The translations under genes and the position numbers were made by a program. A DNA stretch of 64,000 nucleotides. Source: Mesorhizobium sp. M00.F.Ca.ET.216.01.1.1 (lineage in GTDB: Bacteria > Pseudomonadota > Alphaproteobacteria > Rhizobiales > Rhizobiaceae). Each line of letters begins with the position of its first letter. Position 1 is the first letter of the stretch. The stretch is from assembly GCF_004010325.2 (NCBI RefSeq), contig NZ_SADR02000012.1, forward strand, positions 62,001-126,000, written 5' to 3'. A model generated the notes under the pieces. It was not told where the DNA came from. It saw only the letters and a program-made list of their open reading frames with translations, and ran no database searches. This document shows, piece after piece, positions 54,118 to 63,790 of this stretch.

Positions 54118-55125
54118 ATGAACGCGCCATTCCTTCATATTGATCGACCGGCAGCTGGCCGCGTCGCACATTTGGGGAGCGGCACAGCAGCGATTGCGCT
54201 GATCGTGCCGGTGCACAATGAGGAAGGGGCGATCGCCCCGTTTCTGAAGGCTGTGTGCGAAAGCATCGAGCCACTGAAGGAAATCGGCGTCGCCTTCGAG
54301 TTCATCTTCGTCAATGACGGCAGCAGCGACACGACACTCGAACGGCTGATCGAAGCGCAGCGGGCCGATCCGCGTATTCGGGTGATCGACCTTTCACGCA
54401 ATTTCGGCAAGGAAGCCGCGCTGACCGCAGGTCTGGACAGCTGCGATGCCGATGCGGCTATCCCCATGGACGTCGATCTGCAGGATCCGCCGCATGTCAT
54501 TCCGCTTCTCGTCGAAAAATGGCGCGAAGGTTTCGAGGTCGTCCTCGCCAAGCGAGTCAATCGGTCGAGCGACAGTTTTTTCAAGCAGCGCTCCGCATCG
54601 ATGTTCTACCGCGTCCACAACTGGATCGCACAACAGAAGATCCCGCACGATGTCGGTGACTTCAGGCTGATCGATCGTCAGGTCATCGAAGCGCTGCATT
54701 CCTTGCCCGAACGCCGCCGTTTCATGAAGGGCCTGTTCGCCTGGGTAGGGTTCCGCACTGCGACCGTCGAATACGTCCGCGATCAGCGCATCGCCGGCCA
54801 GTCGAAATTCTCCGGCTGGAGGCTGTGGAACTTCGCGCTCGAAGGCATCACCAGCTTCTCCACCGCTCCGCTTGAAATCTGGACCTATGTCGGCGCGACG
54901 ATCTCCGCCCTATCGTTCCTCTACGGCCTGCTGATCGTCGCCAAGACGATGTTCTTCGGCATCGACGTTCCTGGCTATGCCTCGCTGCTGGTCAGCGTCC
55001 TTTTCCTCGGTGGCATCCAGCTGCTCGGCATCGGCATCATCGGACAGTATCTCGGCAGGGTCTACGCCGAGATCAAGCAGCGCCCGATCTACATCGTGCG
55101 GCGCACATTCGGGGGCACTGACTGA
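54118..55125 (+). CDS. GtrB/DPM1-like polyprenyl-phosphate glycosyltransferase
   Basis: 335 residues from ATG 54118 (MNAPFLHIDRP); the TTG at 54085 gives a weaker start. GT2 domain with ALIVPVHNEEGAIAPFL, the FVNDGSSDTTLE metal-binding Asp, AAIPMDVDLQDPP (DxD-type) and QQKIPHDVGDFRLIDRQVI. Two C-terminal membrane helices follow (LEIWTYVGATISALSFLYGLLIV, YASLLVSVLFLGGIQLLGIGIIGQYLGRVYAEIKQRP). The family transfers a sugar from a nucleotide to polyprenyl phosphate on the cytoplasmic face. Its downstream partners include a GtrA-like flippase and polytopic candidate transferases. Confidence 0.9.
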   Translation: MNAPFLHIDRPAAGRVAHLGSGTAAIALIVPVHNEEGAIAPFLKAVCESIEPLKEIGVAFEFIFVNDGSSDTTLERLIEAQRADPRIRVIDLSRNFGKEAALTAGLDSCDADAAIPMDVDLQDPPHVIPLLVEKWREGFEVVLAKRVNRSSDSFFKQRSASMFYRVHNWIAQQKIPHDVGDFRLIDRQVIEALHSLPERRRFMKGLFAWVGFRTATVEYVRDQRIAGQSKFSGWRLWNFALEGITSFSTAPLEIWTYVGATISALSFLYGLLIVAKTMFFGIDVPGYASLLVSVLFLGGIQLLGIGIIGQYLGRVYAEIKQRPIYIVRRTFGGTD

Positions 55126-55895
55126 TGGAACTCGACGCCTATCGAAACATGGCCGCGACCGAGGACGAACATTGGTGGTTCTGCGGGCGGCGCGCCATCG
55201 CGGAGGCGGTCATTCGCAGCCTCGACCTGCCCGAAGGGGCGCACATCGTCGAGATCGGCGCCGGCACGGGCGGCAACATCCGGATGCTGGAGCAGTTCGG
55301 CGCGGTGACGGCGGTGGAAATGAGTGATCTCGCGCGCGAGATCGCCGGGGAAAAGATCGGCCGCGACCTTCTTGCGGGACATCTGCCGGACAACATTCCT
55401 GTCGCGCCGCGGAGCTGCGACCTCATTTGCCTGTTCGACGTGCTGGAACATGTCGCCGAGGACGAAGCTTCGCTGACCGCGATCCGCCAAATGCTGAAAC
55501 CAGGTGGCCAGGTCATCCTTACGGTGCCTGCACACCAATGGCTGTGGAGCACCCATGATGTGGGGCTGCATCACATGCGGCGCTATTCCCGCAATCTGCT
55601 GCGCCAGCGAATTGAAAAGGCCGGTTTCGCGATCGACCTGCTGAGCTACACGAATGCCGCGCTTTTTCCTGTTGCGGCGCTGGCCCGGCTGGTGGACAGG
55701 GTGCGCAAGCCGGCGCGGCCATCGGGTCAGGCGACGCCGCCGAAGCCGGTCAACGCGGCGATGAAGGCGATATTTTCGGCCGAGGGCCGTATCGTGCCCA
55801 ACGCGACCCTGCCGTTTGGTGTTTCGCTGCTGGCGGTGTTCCGCAACGACGCCGTCGAGAACAAGGCTGCGGTTTCAAGCAGGCTGGCGGCTTGA
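55125..55895 (+). CDS. SAM-dependent class I methyltransferase
   Basis: 256 residues. Motif I is IVEIGAGTGGNIRMLEQFG, followed by the acidic VEMSD at the end of strand 2, then LICLFDVLEHVAEDEASL and LKPGGQVILTVPAHQWLWSTHDVGLHH. The Methyltransf_11/23 type is frequent in glycan clusters. The start overlaps the glycosyltransferase stop (TGATG) and a GtrA-like gene follows, so it probably methylates the glycan or lipid-linked sugar made here. The acceptor is unknown. Confidence 0.88.
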   Translation: MELDAYRNMAATEDEHWWFCGRRAIAEAVIRSLDLPEGAHIVEIGAGTGGNIRMLEQFGAVTAVEMSDLAREIAGEKIGRDLLAGHLPDNIPVAPRSCDLICLFDVLEHVAEDEASLTAIRQMLKPGGQVILTVPAHQWLWSTHDVGLHHMRRYSRNLLRQRIEKAGFAIDLLSYTNAALFPVAALARLVDRVRKPARPSGQATPPKPVNAAMKAIFSAEGRIVPNATLPFGVSLLAVFRNDAVENKAAVSSRLAA

Positions 55896-55902
55896 CCAGG
55901 GC

Positions 55903-56295
55903 ATGCGGAGGCTTTCGACACACCGCATATCGCGCTTTGCGCTTATCGGCATAGGTTCGACGCTGATCTACGCGACCTTCGCGTTCTTCCTGTCGCGTGG
56001 CCAGGGAGCACTCTTGCCAGCGACACTGGCTTCGGTTGCCGCGTACGCAGTCGCCGCGCTGTTTTCCTATACTGGGCACAAGTATTTCACCTTCATGTCG
56101 GACGGCAACCACGCAATGGAACTGCCCCGCTTTGTCCTGCTCACCGCCTCCGGGCTGGTGGTTGCGATCGTTTTGCCCGGACTGCTCACGCAAGTGCTCG
56201 GCATCCCTGCCTCGATCCCTATCCTGCTCACCTGCATCGCAGTGCCGGTAGTCAATTACGTCGTCCTTGGGCGTTGGGTGTTTCGCGGTGTCTAG
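55903..56295 (+). CDS. GtrA-like flippase
   Basis: 130 residues from ATG 55903 (MRRLSTHRISRFALIGIGSTLIYA). Four membrane helices in the GtrA pattern, with FALIGIGSTLIYATFAFFLS at the start and AVAALFSYTGHKYFTFMS, the usual conserved NF.. W/YT-F motif of the family. GtrA proteins move polyprenyl-phosphate sugars made by GtrB-type enzymes across the inner membrane. It lies 7 bases after the methyltransferase. Confidence 0.85.
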   Translation: MRRLSTHRISRFALIGIGSTLIYATFAFFLSRGQGALLPATLASVAAYAVAALFSYTGHKYFTFMSDGNHAMELPRFVLLTASGLVVAIVLPGLLTQVLGIPASIPILLTCIAVPVVNYVVLGRWVFRGV

Positions 56296-56403
56296 CTCGC
56301 AATCCATCGACGGACCGCTGTCGGGTGTGACCCTCTCACTGCGTTTCGCCAGGCTGAGCGCCCAGTGCGGGCTCCTCTGCCGGTTGAGGGACGACGCCGT
56401 CTA

Positions 56404-57990
56404 ATGGCTGTCTCGCACGATCTTGTCGCGCCGCGTCGCCAGCTTCTTGCGATGCGACACCGCCAAGCCGCAATGGTTCTGCTTTGGTGCTTTGTAATTC
56501 TGGCAGTGGCACCATTCTGGCAGACGCGATGGGGTGTTATTCCCGACACGAGTTGGATCATCACGGTCTGCGAACGGATACTGGGCGGAGACCGCCTGTA
56601 TGTCGACCTGATCGAGACCAATCCGCCCTTCACCGTGTGGCTGTATTTGCCGGCAGTGTATCTCGCCAATGTCCTCGGCATCGCTCCCGAATACCTGGTC
56701 CATGGCTACAGCTACGCCGTGTGCGTTTTCGCCCTAAGGTTTGCCGGCTTCGTTGCGCATCGCGCTCGATTTGCCGAGAATTCGGAGCTTTACACCCTGT
56801 TGCCGGTGTTTTTGGCCTTACTCGTGCTGTTTCCGGGAAACAGCTTCAGCGAACGCGAGAATTTGGGGGTCGCCTTGCTGTTGCCGCTCCTGGTCCTCAT
56901 GGCTTGGCGTGCTTCGGGCGACCGATCATCGGAGCCAGACTGGCGGCTGGCCGCGTTGGCCGGTCTGTCCGGCAGCGTCGTGGTTCTGGTGAAACCTTAT
57001 TATGCGGTCATGATTTTGGCGCCCGCACTCTATGTCGCGTGGCGCGAGCGCAGCATCAGGCCCCTGTTTGCAATCGAATACTGGCTCGCCGGCATTGCCT
57101 GCCTGACCTACCTCATTGCGACCCTTTGGCTTTACCCCGAGTTCATGCGCGACATCTATCCGAAACTCGCGGGCACCTACATGCGACACAAGCAATACGC
57201 GCCGGTGTTCTTCATAGTCGGAATATACCTGATACCGTTCATCACTCTTCTGCTTTTGCGAACCGGTCGTGCGCTGTCGCCATTGGTGGTGGTCCTGGCC
57301 ATCGCATCGGTCGCCGGCCTTGTTCCCTTGATATACCAGGCGAAGGGTTGGTCCTATCATGCCTATCCGGCGATTGTGCTGGTCTTGGCGGCCATGCTTT
57401 GCCGCGTCACTGAGCGATCGTCCGCTGGGACGCAATTGACCATTGTCCAGAAGATCCTGCTGGCCGCAGTGCTTGCGGTAAGTTGGTTGCCTTTCAGATA
57501 TACTCAGAAGCCCGAGCCGGATTTCGTTGCAAGCATACGCGCCGCCGTCGATCATCCCACGATCGGCTTGATTGGCTCGGGTATCGAAAGCGGCCATCCG
57601 CTTACTCGGATGATCGAGGGACGGTGGATATCCGTCCACTGCAGCGACTGGCTTGGCAGTTTCGCAGCCGCGTTTGCGCAAAAGGAGCGCGTGCAGGGCA
57701 ACACGATTGATGCGGCGCGGCTTGAGGCACTCGAGCGCGGCTTTCTCGACAGCAAGCTCCGGGAACTTGAGACTGCGAAGCCTGACCTGATTTTGATCCA
57801 GAAATCGGATACCTTCTGGGTCCCTCACGTGATGAAGCGAAGTGATTTCGCCAATTTCATGAAGGGCTATCGACCCCTGGCCGAAGATCAGATCATTCGT
57901 GTCTACCTTCGCAACGGTTCGGAAAAAATCACTCGACCGACTAGCGCCCCGCGTCCTTTTGGACGCGCAAGGGACGCTGCAGCACTTTGA
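56404..57990 (+). CDS. Polytopic membrane protein, GT-C-like glycosyltransferase candidate (paralogue 1, intact)
   Basis: 528 residues from ATG 56404; ATG 56452 is possible. About 10-11 helices, then a soluble C-terminal ~130 residues. An early periplasmic-type loop has PDTSWIITVCERILGGDRLYVDLIETNPPFTVWLY, containing the D/E acidic pair expected in GT-C lipid-linked-sugar transferases. LVLFPGNSFSERENLGVALLLPLLVLM follows. No family name is certain. It lies downstream of the GtrB-like/GtrA-like genes and is clearly paralogous to the gene at 58565, so it probably transfers the polyprenyl-linked sugar to an envelope acceptor. Confidence 0.75.
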   Translation: MAVSHDLVAPRRQLLAMRHRQAAMVLLWCFVILAVAPFWQTRWGVIPDTSWIITVCERILGGDRLYVDLIETNPPFTVWLYLPAVYLANVLGIAPEYLVHGYSYAVCVFALRFAGFVAHRARFAENSELYTLLPVFLALLVLFPGNSFSERENLGVALLLPLLVLMAWRASGDRSSEPDWRLAALAGLSGSVVVLVKPYYAVMILAPALYVAWRERSIRPLFAIEYWLAGIACLTYLIATLWLYPEFMRDIYPKLAGTYMRHKQYAPVFFIVGIYLIPFITLLLLRTGRALSPLVVVLAIASVAGLVPLIYQAKGWSYHAYPAIVLVLAAMLCRVTERSSAGTQLTIVQKILLAAVLAVSWLPFRYTQKPEPDFVASIRAAVDHPTIGLIGSGIESGHPLTRMIEGRWISVHCSDWLGSFAAAFAQKERVQGNTIDAARLEALERGFLDSKLRELETAKPDLILIQKSDTFWVPHVMKRSDFANFMKGYRPLAEDQIIRVYLRNGSEKITRPTSAPRPFGRARDAAAL

Positions 57991-57999
57991 TTTTCGCGC

Positions 58000-58036
58000 T
58001 TGATCCTTTCCGAAAATCAGTTCGGGGTCATGCGCT
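58000..58036. repeat. Degenerate GATCATGGTC-type repeat
   Basis: CTTGATCCTTTCCGAAAATCAG...GGGGTCATGCGC retains parts of the arms and the TTTCCGAAAA core of the elements at 36517 and 47379. It lies just after the stop of the intact paralogue and before the alkB fragment. Confidence 0.5.
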
Positions 58037-58041
58037 GAGCC

Positions 58042-58173
58042 TCATCGGTTCACCCTCCGCAGCAACAGATTGATGCGGCCGCCATTCTTCGGCAGCGCCG
58101 GGTCGATACGGTCGACGGCGCGGAAGTAGAGGCGGCCCTCGCCGAGCACAACGACATCGCCGCTTTTCAGCCG
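58042..58173 (-). pseudogene. alkB 3' fragment
   Basis: On the minus strand it encodes ...GDVVVLGEGRLYFRAVDRIDP-LPKNGGRINLLLRRVNR and a stop, matching the last ~45 codons of the intact alkB at 60141-60758 (GDVVVLGGEGRLCFHGVDRIYP...). Similarity begins sharply near 58173, so the rest of the gene is absent. Its position after paralogue 1 mirrors alkB after paralogue 2. Confidence 0.85.
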
Positions 58174-58564
58174 AACTCCCGATCATCTTTTATCTGCCGA
58201 CAAAGCGCACCTGTTCGCGCCATTTCGAAATAGTTTCTGGGTTGCCAACGCATTGATCCCGAAGCATCTCTTGGCAGCCGAGACATAGTCGTTCTATCCA
58301 AGGCTCGAACTCTTTGCGAGAGGGTTCCGAGCAAATTGCCATTTAATGAACATTTACGTTCGCGACATACAGTTCGGCACGAATTCTCGGCGGCAAGGAC
58401 GATCGCGTGGACTGTGACAATCATCCTGGACATCGGCGGTTGCGGTTTTTTGCAGCAATCGACGCCAGTCACGACCTCGTCCACGTGAGCTGTGGTAAGC
58501 CTGACAAGGTTAAAACTTTCTGTGGCGCTACTCGGGGAGAGCTTCTTCTCCGAAAAGGAACACT
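58174..58564. other. Intergenic before paralogue 2; no gene seen
   Basis: No open frame with a ribosome site on either strand. It should hold the promoter of the interrupted gene at 58565. Composition is less GC-rich than the flanking genes. A GCGGTTGCGGTTTTTTGCAGC stretch near 58436 could end minus-strand transcripts, weakly. Confidence 0.4.
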
Positions 58565-60178
58565 GTGACCCTCGTTAATGATGTTGGCGTGTGGACCCGG
58601 CAGCACGGCCGGACCTTGGCAGCGTCGCTGCTTGGCAACTGCAATTTTGTTGCCATGATTGCGATAACAGTCTTATCGATCATCTTTCAGTTACTTTGGG
58701 GAACGATCCCGGATACGAGTTGGCTGATCACAGTCTGCGAGCGGATGCTCTCGGGCGAGCGGCTTTATTCGCAGATCTACGAGACCAATCCTCCGTTCAG
58801 CGTATGGCTCTATATGCCGCCGGTGGCTATGGGCAGGATGCTGGGAATTGCCCCGGAAATTCTGGTTCGGGCCTGGACTTATCTTGCCGCATTGGTCGGA
58901 CTTTCATTCTCGGGGGTGATCGTCAGGCGCGCGGGCTTCCCCGAGACGGCATCCCTGCTTGCACTTGGTCCCGCCTTCTAGGCGATGCTGGTGATCTTTC
59001 CTGGCAACATCTTCAGCGAGCGCGAGCACATCGGCGTTGCGCTGTTCATGCCGCTGCTGGCGCTGCATGCGTGGCGAGCGCAGAAAGAGGCAAGGGCACA
59101 ACCGGGATTTTGGATTGCCGCGCTTGCCGGCTTGTCTGGAAGCGTGCTCGTGCTGATCAAGCCTTATTATGCTGTCATGGTTCTGGCGCCGGCGCTGCTC
59201 GTAGCGGTGCGTGGACGCAACTTAAGACCGGTCTTCGCCCTGGAGCATTGGGTGATTGGCGGCGTTTGCATCGCCTACCTGGAAGCAGTTACCCTGATCC
59301 ATCCGGAGTTCCTGCGTGATGTCTATCCACAATTGATGGACGTTTACGCCCAAATCCGCATCTTTCTGCCGATTGTCGTGCAGTACGGAATTATTTGCTG
59401 TTTTCTCCCGGTCCTGGTCTGGTGGTTGTGGCCAAGCAACCGTTTTCCAGAACTGGCTGCTGTAGCACTGGCCGCAGCGATTGCCGGCCTGTTCCCCCTG
59501 TTCTACCAAGCCAAAGGTTGGGGCTATCACGGCTATCCCATGATTTTTTACGCCGTAGCAGCCATTCTTTGCTTGCTGGCCTTGCCGAGAGCCGAGCGGC
59601 AATCGGCAGGGTTGCTCTCCCGGATTGGGTTTTCTCCGCGGGCTTTGGTATTGGTGGGGGTCGTACCCGCTTTCTTGCCGTACTCGATCGTCCACAGAAT
59701 CGACCCCGCGTTGGTCATGGCCATTCGTGCCGCGACCGACCGGCCAACGGTCGCGTTGATTAGTTCATCCATGTCCTCCGGACACCCACTGAATCGCATG
59801 ATCGACGGGCGGTTCGTTTCCACACATGTCAGCGATTGGCTTGGAGCGTTTTCATTGACTTTGTCCAAGCGGGCGGAGCTTTCGGGTGATGCCGCGGCAG
59901 CGACGCACTACAAGACGATCATGGTGCGATACGCTGAAGGCAAGCGTGAAGAATTTGAGCGTCTGTGGCCTGACGTCATCCTCTTTCAGAAACATGACAA
60001 CCCTCGGACACGCCAGTTGGTCGAGCACTTTGGTTTCGACTCCATCCTGGCTCACTACCGCGTGCTTGCCGAGAACGACGGCCTGCGCATCTATCTCCGC
60101 GATGACTACGTCCGTCCCAAATCGCACGCAGACGAGCTCGTCATGTCGGCAACGTCACCCGCCGCAGCGTCAGATTGA
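58565..60178 (+). pseudogene. Polytopic membrane GT-C-like protein (paralogue 2), split by an in-frame amber codon
   Basis: GTG start with AAGGA five bases upstream. 138 codons run to TAG at 58979-58981; the same frame then continues without a break to 60178 (total 537 codons). The protein follows the 56404 paralogue throughout: GTIPDTSWLITVCERMLSGERLYSQIYETNPPFSVWLY, then ...LVIFPGNIFSEREHIGVALFMPLL..., and the C-terminal GHPLNRMIDGRFVSTHVSDWLG. At the TAG the paralogue has Leu (VFLALLVLF against AF*AMLVIF), so one T-to-A change (TTG to TAG) explains the break. It is a recent nonsense mutation, or amber read-through; restart at 58985 would lack the conserved loop. The 3' end overlaps alkB convergently. 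Confidence 0.85.
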
Positions 60179-60758
60179 TGCGGCCGCCATTCTTCAGCAG
60201 CGCCGAGGTCGACGGGTAGATGCGGTCGACGCCGTGGAAGCAGAGGCGGCCCTCGCCGCCGAGTACGACGACATCGCCGCTTTTCAGCCTGAACGATTTG
60301 GTGCCGCCTTCGCGCGTAGTCTGGCCGACCCGGAACAGGCAATCGTCGCCCAGCGACACGGAGACGACGGGGGCGGAGAAATCGGCCTCGTCGCGGTCCT
60401 GGTGCAGGCCCATCCTGGCGTCTTGTGAATAGAAATTGACGAGGCAGGCCTCCGGCGGGTGCGGATAGGCGGACACCTCTTGCCACAATTGCATCAACGC
60501 CTCCGGGATCGGCGGCCAAGGCTTCCCGGTCAACGGGTGCGTCGGCTGATAGCGGTAGCCGCGCTCCTTGTCGGTGACCCAGCCGAGTGGGCCGCAATTG
60601 GTCATGCGCACGCTCATCTCCTTGCCGGTGCCCGGCATCGCCGGCACGAACAGCGGTGCCTCCTGCACGACGCTCCTCACATCCTCGACCAGCGCTTCCT
60701 GCATGGCGCGCGACAGATAACCAGGCATATGGCGGACGCCTGTGGGCAGAACGAGCAT
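60141..60758 (-). CDS. alkB: AlkB-type Fe(II)/2-oxoglutarate DNA dealkylase
   Basis: 205 residues. It oxidatively removes alkyl groups from DNA/RNA bases. The iron triad H119-x-D121 (GLHQDRDEADF) and H175 (CFHGVDRI), and the 2-oxoglutarate arginines R193 and R199 (GGRINLTLRR), are all present, with the substrate-loop sequence VSVSLGDDCLFRVG. It overlaps the 3' end of paralogue 2 by 38 bases on the opposite strand. A truncated 3' copy is at 58042. Confidence 0.92.
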   Translation of the reverse strand: MLVLPTGVRHMPGYLSRAMQEALVEDVRSVVQEAPLFVPAMPGTGKEMSVRMTNCGPLGWVTDKERGYRYQPTHPLTGKPWPPIPEALMQLWQEVSAYPHPPEACLVNFYSQDARMGLHQDRDEADFSAPVVSVSLGDDCLFRVGQTTREGGTKSFRLKSGDVVVLGGEGRLCFHGVDRIYPSTSALLKNGGRINLTLRRVTLPT

Positions 60759-60821
60759 CAGATTGGCCCCTTCATGTTGGTCGCTTCATTCGGTTCGTTT
60801 GGCAAAGAATGCCACCAACAA

Positions 60822-60850
60822 GCAAAAACGGCGACCCGAAAGCCGCCGTT
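60822..60850 (-). terminator. Rho-independent terminator after the BON/LysM remnant
   Basis: Minus strand AACGGCG-gctttcgggt-CGCCGTT followed by TTTGC. It lies about 30 bases after the stop of the decayed LysM frame and upstream of the alkB start. Confidence 0.65.
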
Positions 60851-60881
60851 CCTGTTCAGTTGTGAGTGCTCCCGCTCGGGC

Positions 60882-61232
60882 CTAGTCGAGCTCCGGTATG
60901 CGCAGAACCTGTCCCGGGTAGATCTTGTCCGGGTGGGTCAGCATCGGCTTGTTGGCCTCGAAGATGATTGTGTTCTTGGCACCCTTGCCCTTGCCGTAGC
61001 TCTTTTCGGCGATCTTCCAGAGGTTGTCACCCTTCTGGACGGTGTAGAAGGTCGGAGACGCCGAGCGTGTTGCCGCCGGCGATGACCGCCTTTTTGAAGA
61101 TCGACTGGTCCTTGACCACGCCCTTCAGCACGGCCGTGTCGCCCTTGACGCCGACTTCTACATTATCGGTGCCGAGCTTGTGCGAATCGAGCTCCTGCTT
61201 AAGGGTGTCGGCGGTCGGCGGCGCCCATCTGT
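60882..61232 (-). pseudogene. BON-LysM domain protein remnant, frameshifted
   Basis: Two domain pieces sit in different frames. The upstream piece reads PTADTLKQELDSHKLGTDNVEVGVKGDTAVLKGVVKDQSIFKKAVIAGGNTLGVS (BON-like). It then runs out of frame directly into FYTVQKGDNLWKIAEKSYGKGKGAKNTIIFEANKPMLTHPDKIYPGQVLRIPELD (LysM) at about 61048. Intact homologues have a linker between the two, so an internal deletion with frameshift is likely. No in-frame start for the BON part is present (the ATG at about 61220 is in another frame). The LysM part alone might be expressed, but no start is evident. Confidence 0.75.
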
Positions 61233-61315
61233 GGTCTCCTTGCCGTGGCGGTGCTGAAACTTGCCACTTGCAACCCTGAATTGGAAGTCGCTTCGACGGC
61301 GCATTGCTGCGGTGC

Positions 61316-61753
<438 letters not shown>

Positions 61754-61777
61754 GGCGCAGTCATGACGCGGCGGATG

Positions 61778-61810
61778 AAAAAAGAAAAGGCCCGAACAAA
61801 ACCGGGCCTT
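61778..61810 (-). terminator. Rho-independent terminator of pckA
   Basis: Minus strand AAGGCCCG-gttttgtt-CGGGCCTT followed by TTCTTTTTTC, 25 bases after the pckA stop. It separates pckA from arfB. Confidence 0.85.
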
Positions 61811-61835
61811 AAGGTGCAGGACGTCTTGGCGCCGA

Positions 61836-63446
61836 CTACTCCGCTGCTTCCTGCATGCGGGGTGCGGCGCCGAGGACGGCAGCGTCGACATGGGGTTCGA
61901 ATTTTTCGAAATTGACCGCGAACATTCCGACCAGCCTTGCTGCCTGCCGGTCATAGGCGGCCGTGTCGGCCCAGGTCGATCTCGGATCGAGGATAGCGTG
62001 GTCGACGCCGGCAACCGCCACCGGCACGTCGAAACCAAAATTGGCGTCAGTGCGGAAGTCGGCCGCCTTCAGCGAGCCGTCGAGCGCCGCGGCAAGCAGC
62101 GCTCGCGTCGCCTTGATCGGCATGCGGCGGCCGGTGCCATAGGCACCGCCGGTCCAGCCGGTATTGACCAGCCAGCAATCGACGTCGTGCAGGGCAATCA
62201 GCTCGCGCAGCAGGCTGCCGTATTCCGAGGGATGGCGCGGCATGAACGGCGCGCCGAAACAGGTCGAAAACGTCGCTTCGGGTTCGGTGACGCCCTTTTC
62301 GGTTCCTGCCACCTTCGCCGTATAGCCGGAGAGGAAATGATACATCGCCTGCGCCGGGGTTAGCCGTGCGATCGGCGGTATCACGCCGAATGCGTCGGCG
62401 GTCAGCATGATGATGTTCCTGGGGTGGCCGGCGCGTCCCGTTTTGCTGGCATTGGGAATGAAGTGAAGCGGATAGGCGCAGCGCGTGTTTTCGGTAAGCC
62501 TGCCGTCGTCGAAATCCGGTACGGCGTCCGCGCCGAGCACCACGTTCTCCAGCACGGTGCCGAAGCGCTGGGTGGTGGCGAAGATTTCCGGCTCGGCTTC
62601 CGCCGAAAGCTTTATCGTCTTGGCATAGCAGCCACCTTCGAAATTGAAGACACCCTGCGGACCCCAGCCGTGCTCGTCGTCGCCGACCAATGTGCGCGAC
62701 GGGTCGGCCGACAGCGTCGTCTTGCCAGTCCCCGACAGGCCAAAGAAGATGGCCGCGTCTCCGTCGGCGCCTTCATTGGCCGAGCAATGCATCGGCATCA
62801 CGCCCTTCGCCGGCAACAGATAGTTGAGCGCGGTGAACACCGACTTCTTCATTTCGCCGGCATAAGAAGTGCCGCCGATCAGCACGATCATGCGCGAGAG
62901 ATCGACGGCGATCACCGTTTCGGTGCGGGTGCCGTGACGGGCGGGATCGGCGCGGAACGACGGCAGGTCGATGATTGTCATGTCAGGCACGAAGTGCTCG
63001 AGTTCGGCTGCTTGCGGACGAATGAGCAGATTGCGGATGAACAAGGAGTGCCAGGCCAGTTCGGTGACGACCCTGGTGCGCAGCTTCAATTCCTCGTCGG
63101 CGCCGCCGACCAGATCCTGTACATAGAGGTCCATGTTGGCCGCATGAGCGCGAAAATCGGCAAGCAAGATGTCGAATTGGGCCGGCGAGATCGCCTTGTT
63201 GTTGTCCCACCAGACATGCGGTGCGGTGGTTTCGTCGCGCACGACGAATTTGTCCTTGGGCGAGCGGCCAGTGTGCTGGCCGGTCTCGGCGACCAGCGCG
63301 CCATGCGCGGTGAGCCGGGCCTCGCCACGGCCGATCGCTTGCTCGTAGAGTTGAGCCGCACCGAAATTATAGCGCACCATGCCCGTGGTCTTCAGGCCGA
63401 TCCGATCGATCGCGCATGCGGGATTGCGTTTGCCGGCTTCCGACAT
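61836..63446 (-). CDS. pckA: Phosphoenolpyruvate carboxykinase (ATP)
   Basis: 536 residues from ATG 63446 ([18 protein letters not shown]). It makes PEP from oxaloacetate, the first gluconeogenic step, important for growth on C4-dicarboxylates. The kinase-1a motif is [16 protein letters not shown], followed by [26 protein letters not shown]. The oxaloacetate site includes [10 protein letters not shown] and R in [15 protein letters not shown]. Length is normal. It is divergent from the chvI-type regulator, an order conserved in Rhizobiales. Confidence 0.97.
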   Translation of the reverse strand: MSEAGKRNPACAIDRIGLKTTGMVRYNFGAAQLYEQAIGRGEARLTAHGALVAETGQHTGRSPKDKFVVRDETTAPHVWWDNNKAISPAQFDILLADFRAHAANMDLYVQDLVGGADEELKLRTRVVTELAWHSLFIRNLLIRPQAAELEHFVPDMTIIDLPSFRADPARHGTRTETVIAVDLSRMIVLIGGTSYAGEMKKSVFTALNYLLPAKGVMPMHCSANEGADGDAAIFFGLSGTGKTTLSADPSRTLVGDDEHGWGPQGVFNFEGGCYAKTIKLSAEAEPEIFATTQRFGTVLENVVLGADAVPDFDDGRLTENTRCAYPLHFIPNASKTGRAGHPRNIIMLTADAFGVIPPIARLTPAQAMYHFLSGYTAKVAGTEKGVTEPEATFSTCFGAPFMPRHPSEYGSLLRELIALHDVDCWLVNTGWTGGAYGTGRRMPIKATRALLAAALDGSLKAADFRTDANFGFDVPVAVAGVDHAILDPRSTWADTAAYDRQAARLVGMFAVNFEKFEPHVDAAVLGAAPRMQEAAE

Positions 63447-63558
63447 GGAGTGTTCCTCTCTGATTTGCCGCGTCTTGACCGGCGAGTTCCTGGAACCCCG
63501 CTGCATGGGGCTGAAAAGGGTCAGAACCAGAAAAACCGAATGATATCAAATCATTAAT

Positions 63559-63590
63559 CGATTTAAATATTTTGAAAGTTGTTTAAATCG
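63559..63590. promoter_or_regulatory. AT-rich inverted repeat in the pckA-chvI intergenic region
   Basis: CGATTTAAA (63559-63567) and TTTAAATCG (63582-63590) are exact 9-bp inverted arms with a 14-base spacer, in the most AT-rich part of the 63447-63790 gap, about 115 bases before pckA. It may be a regulator site for pckA. No other gene is seen in the gap. Confidence 0.5.
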
Positions 63591-63790
63591 TTTATATGTG
63601 CAAAAAAGCCAAAGGTTGCCCAAGGGATTGGCAATCCTTGATCGTCCAATCCGTGTCGAGGTGCGATTGTGGCCGCCGGCATGCCGCTGGTGACAGCGGA
63701 CGGAGCCTATGCCACATTTTGTACCTAATTTGTCCTGCAAAAGCCCCTTCTCGACGAAAGAAGGGACAGCTCATGAGGGAGCCGCTTGAA

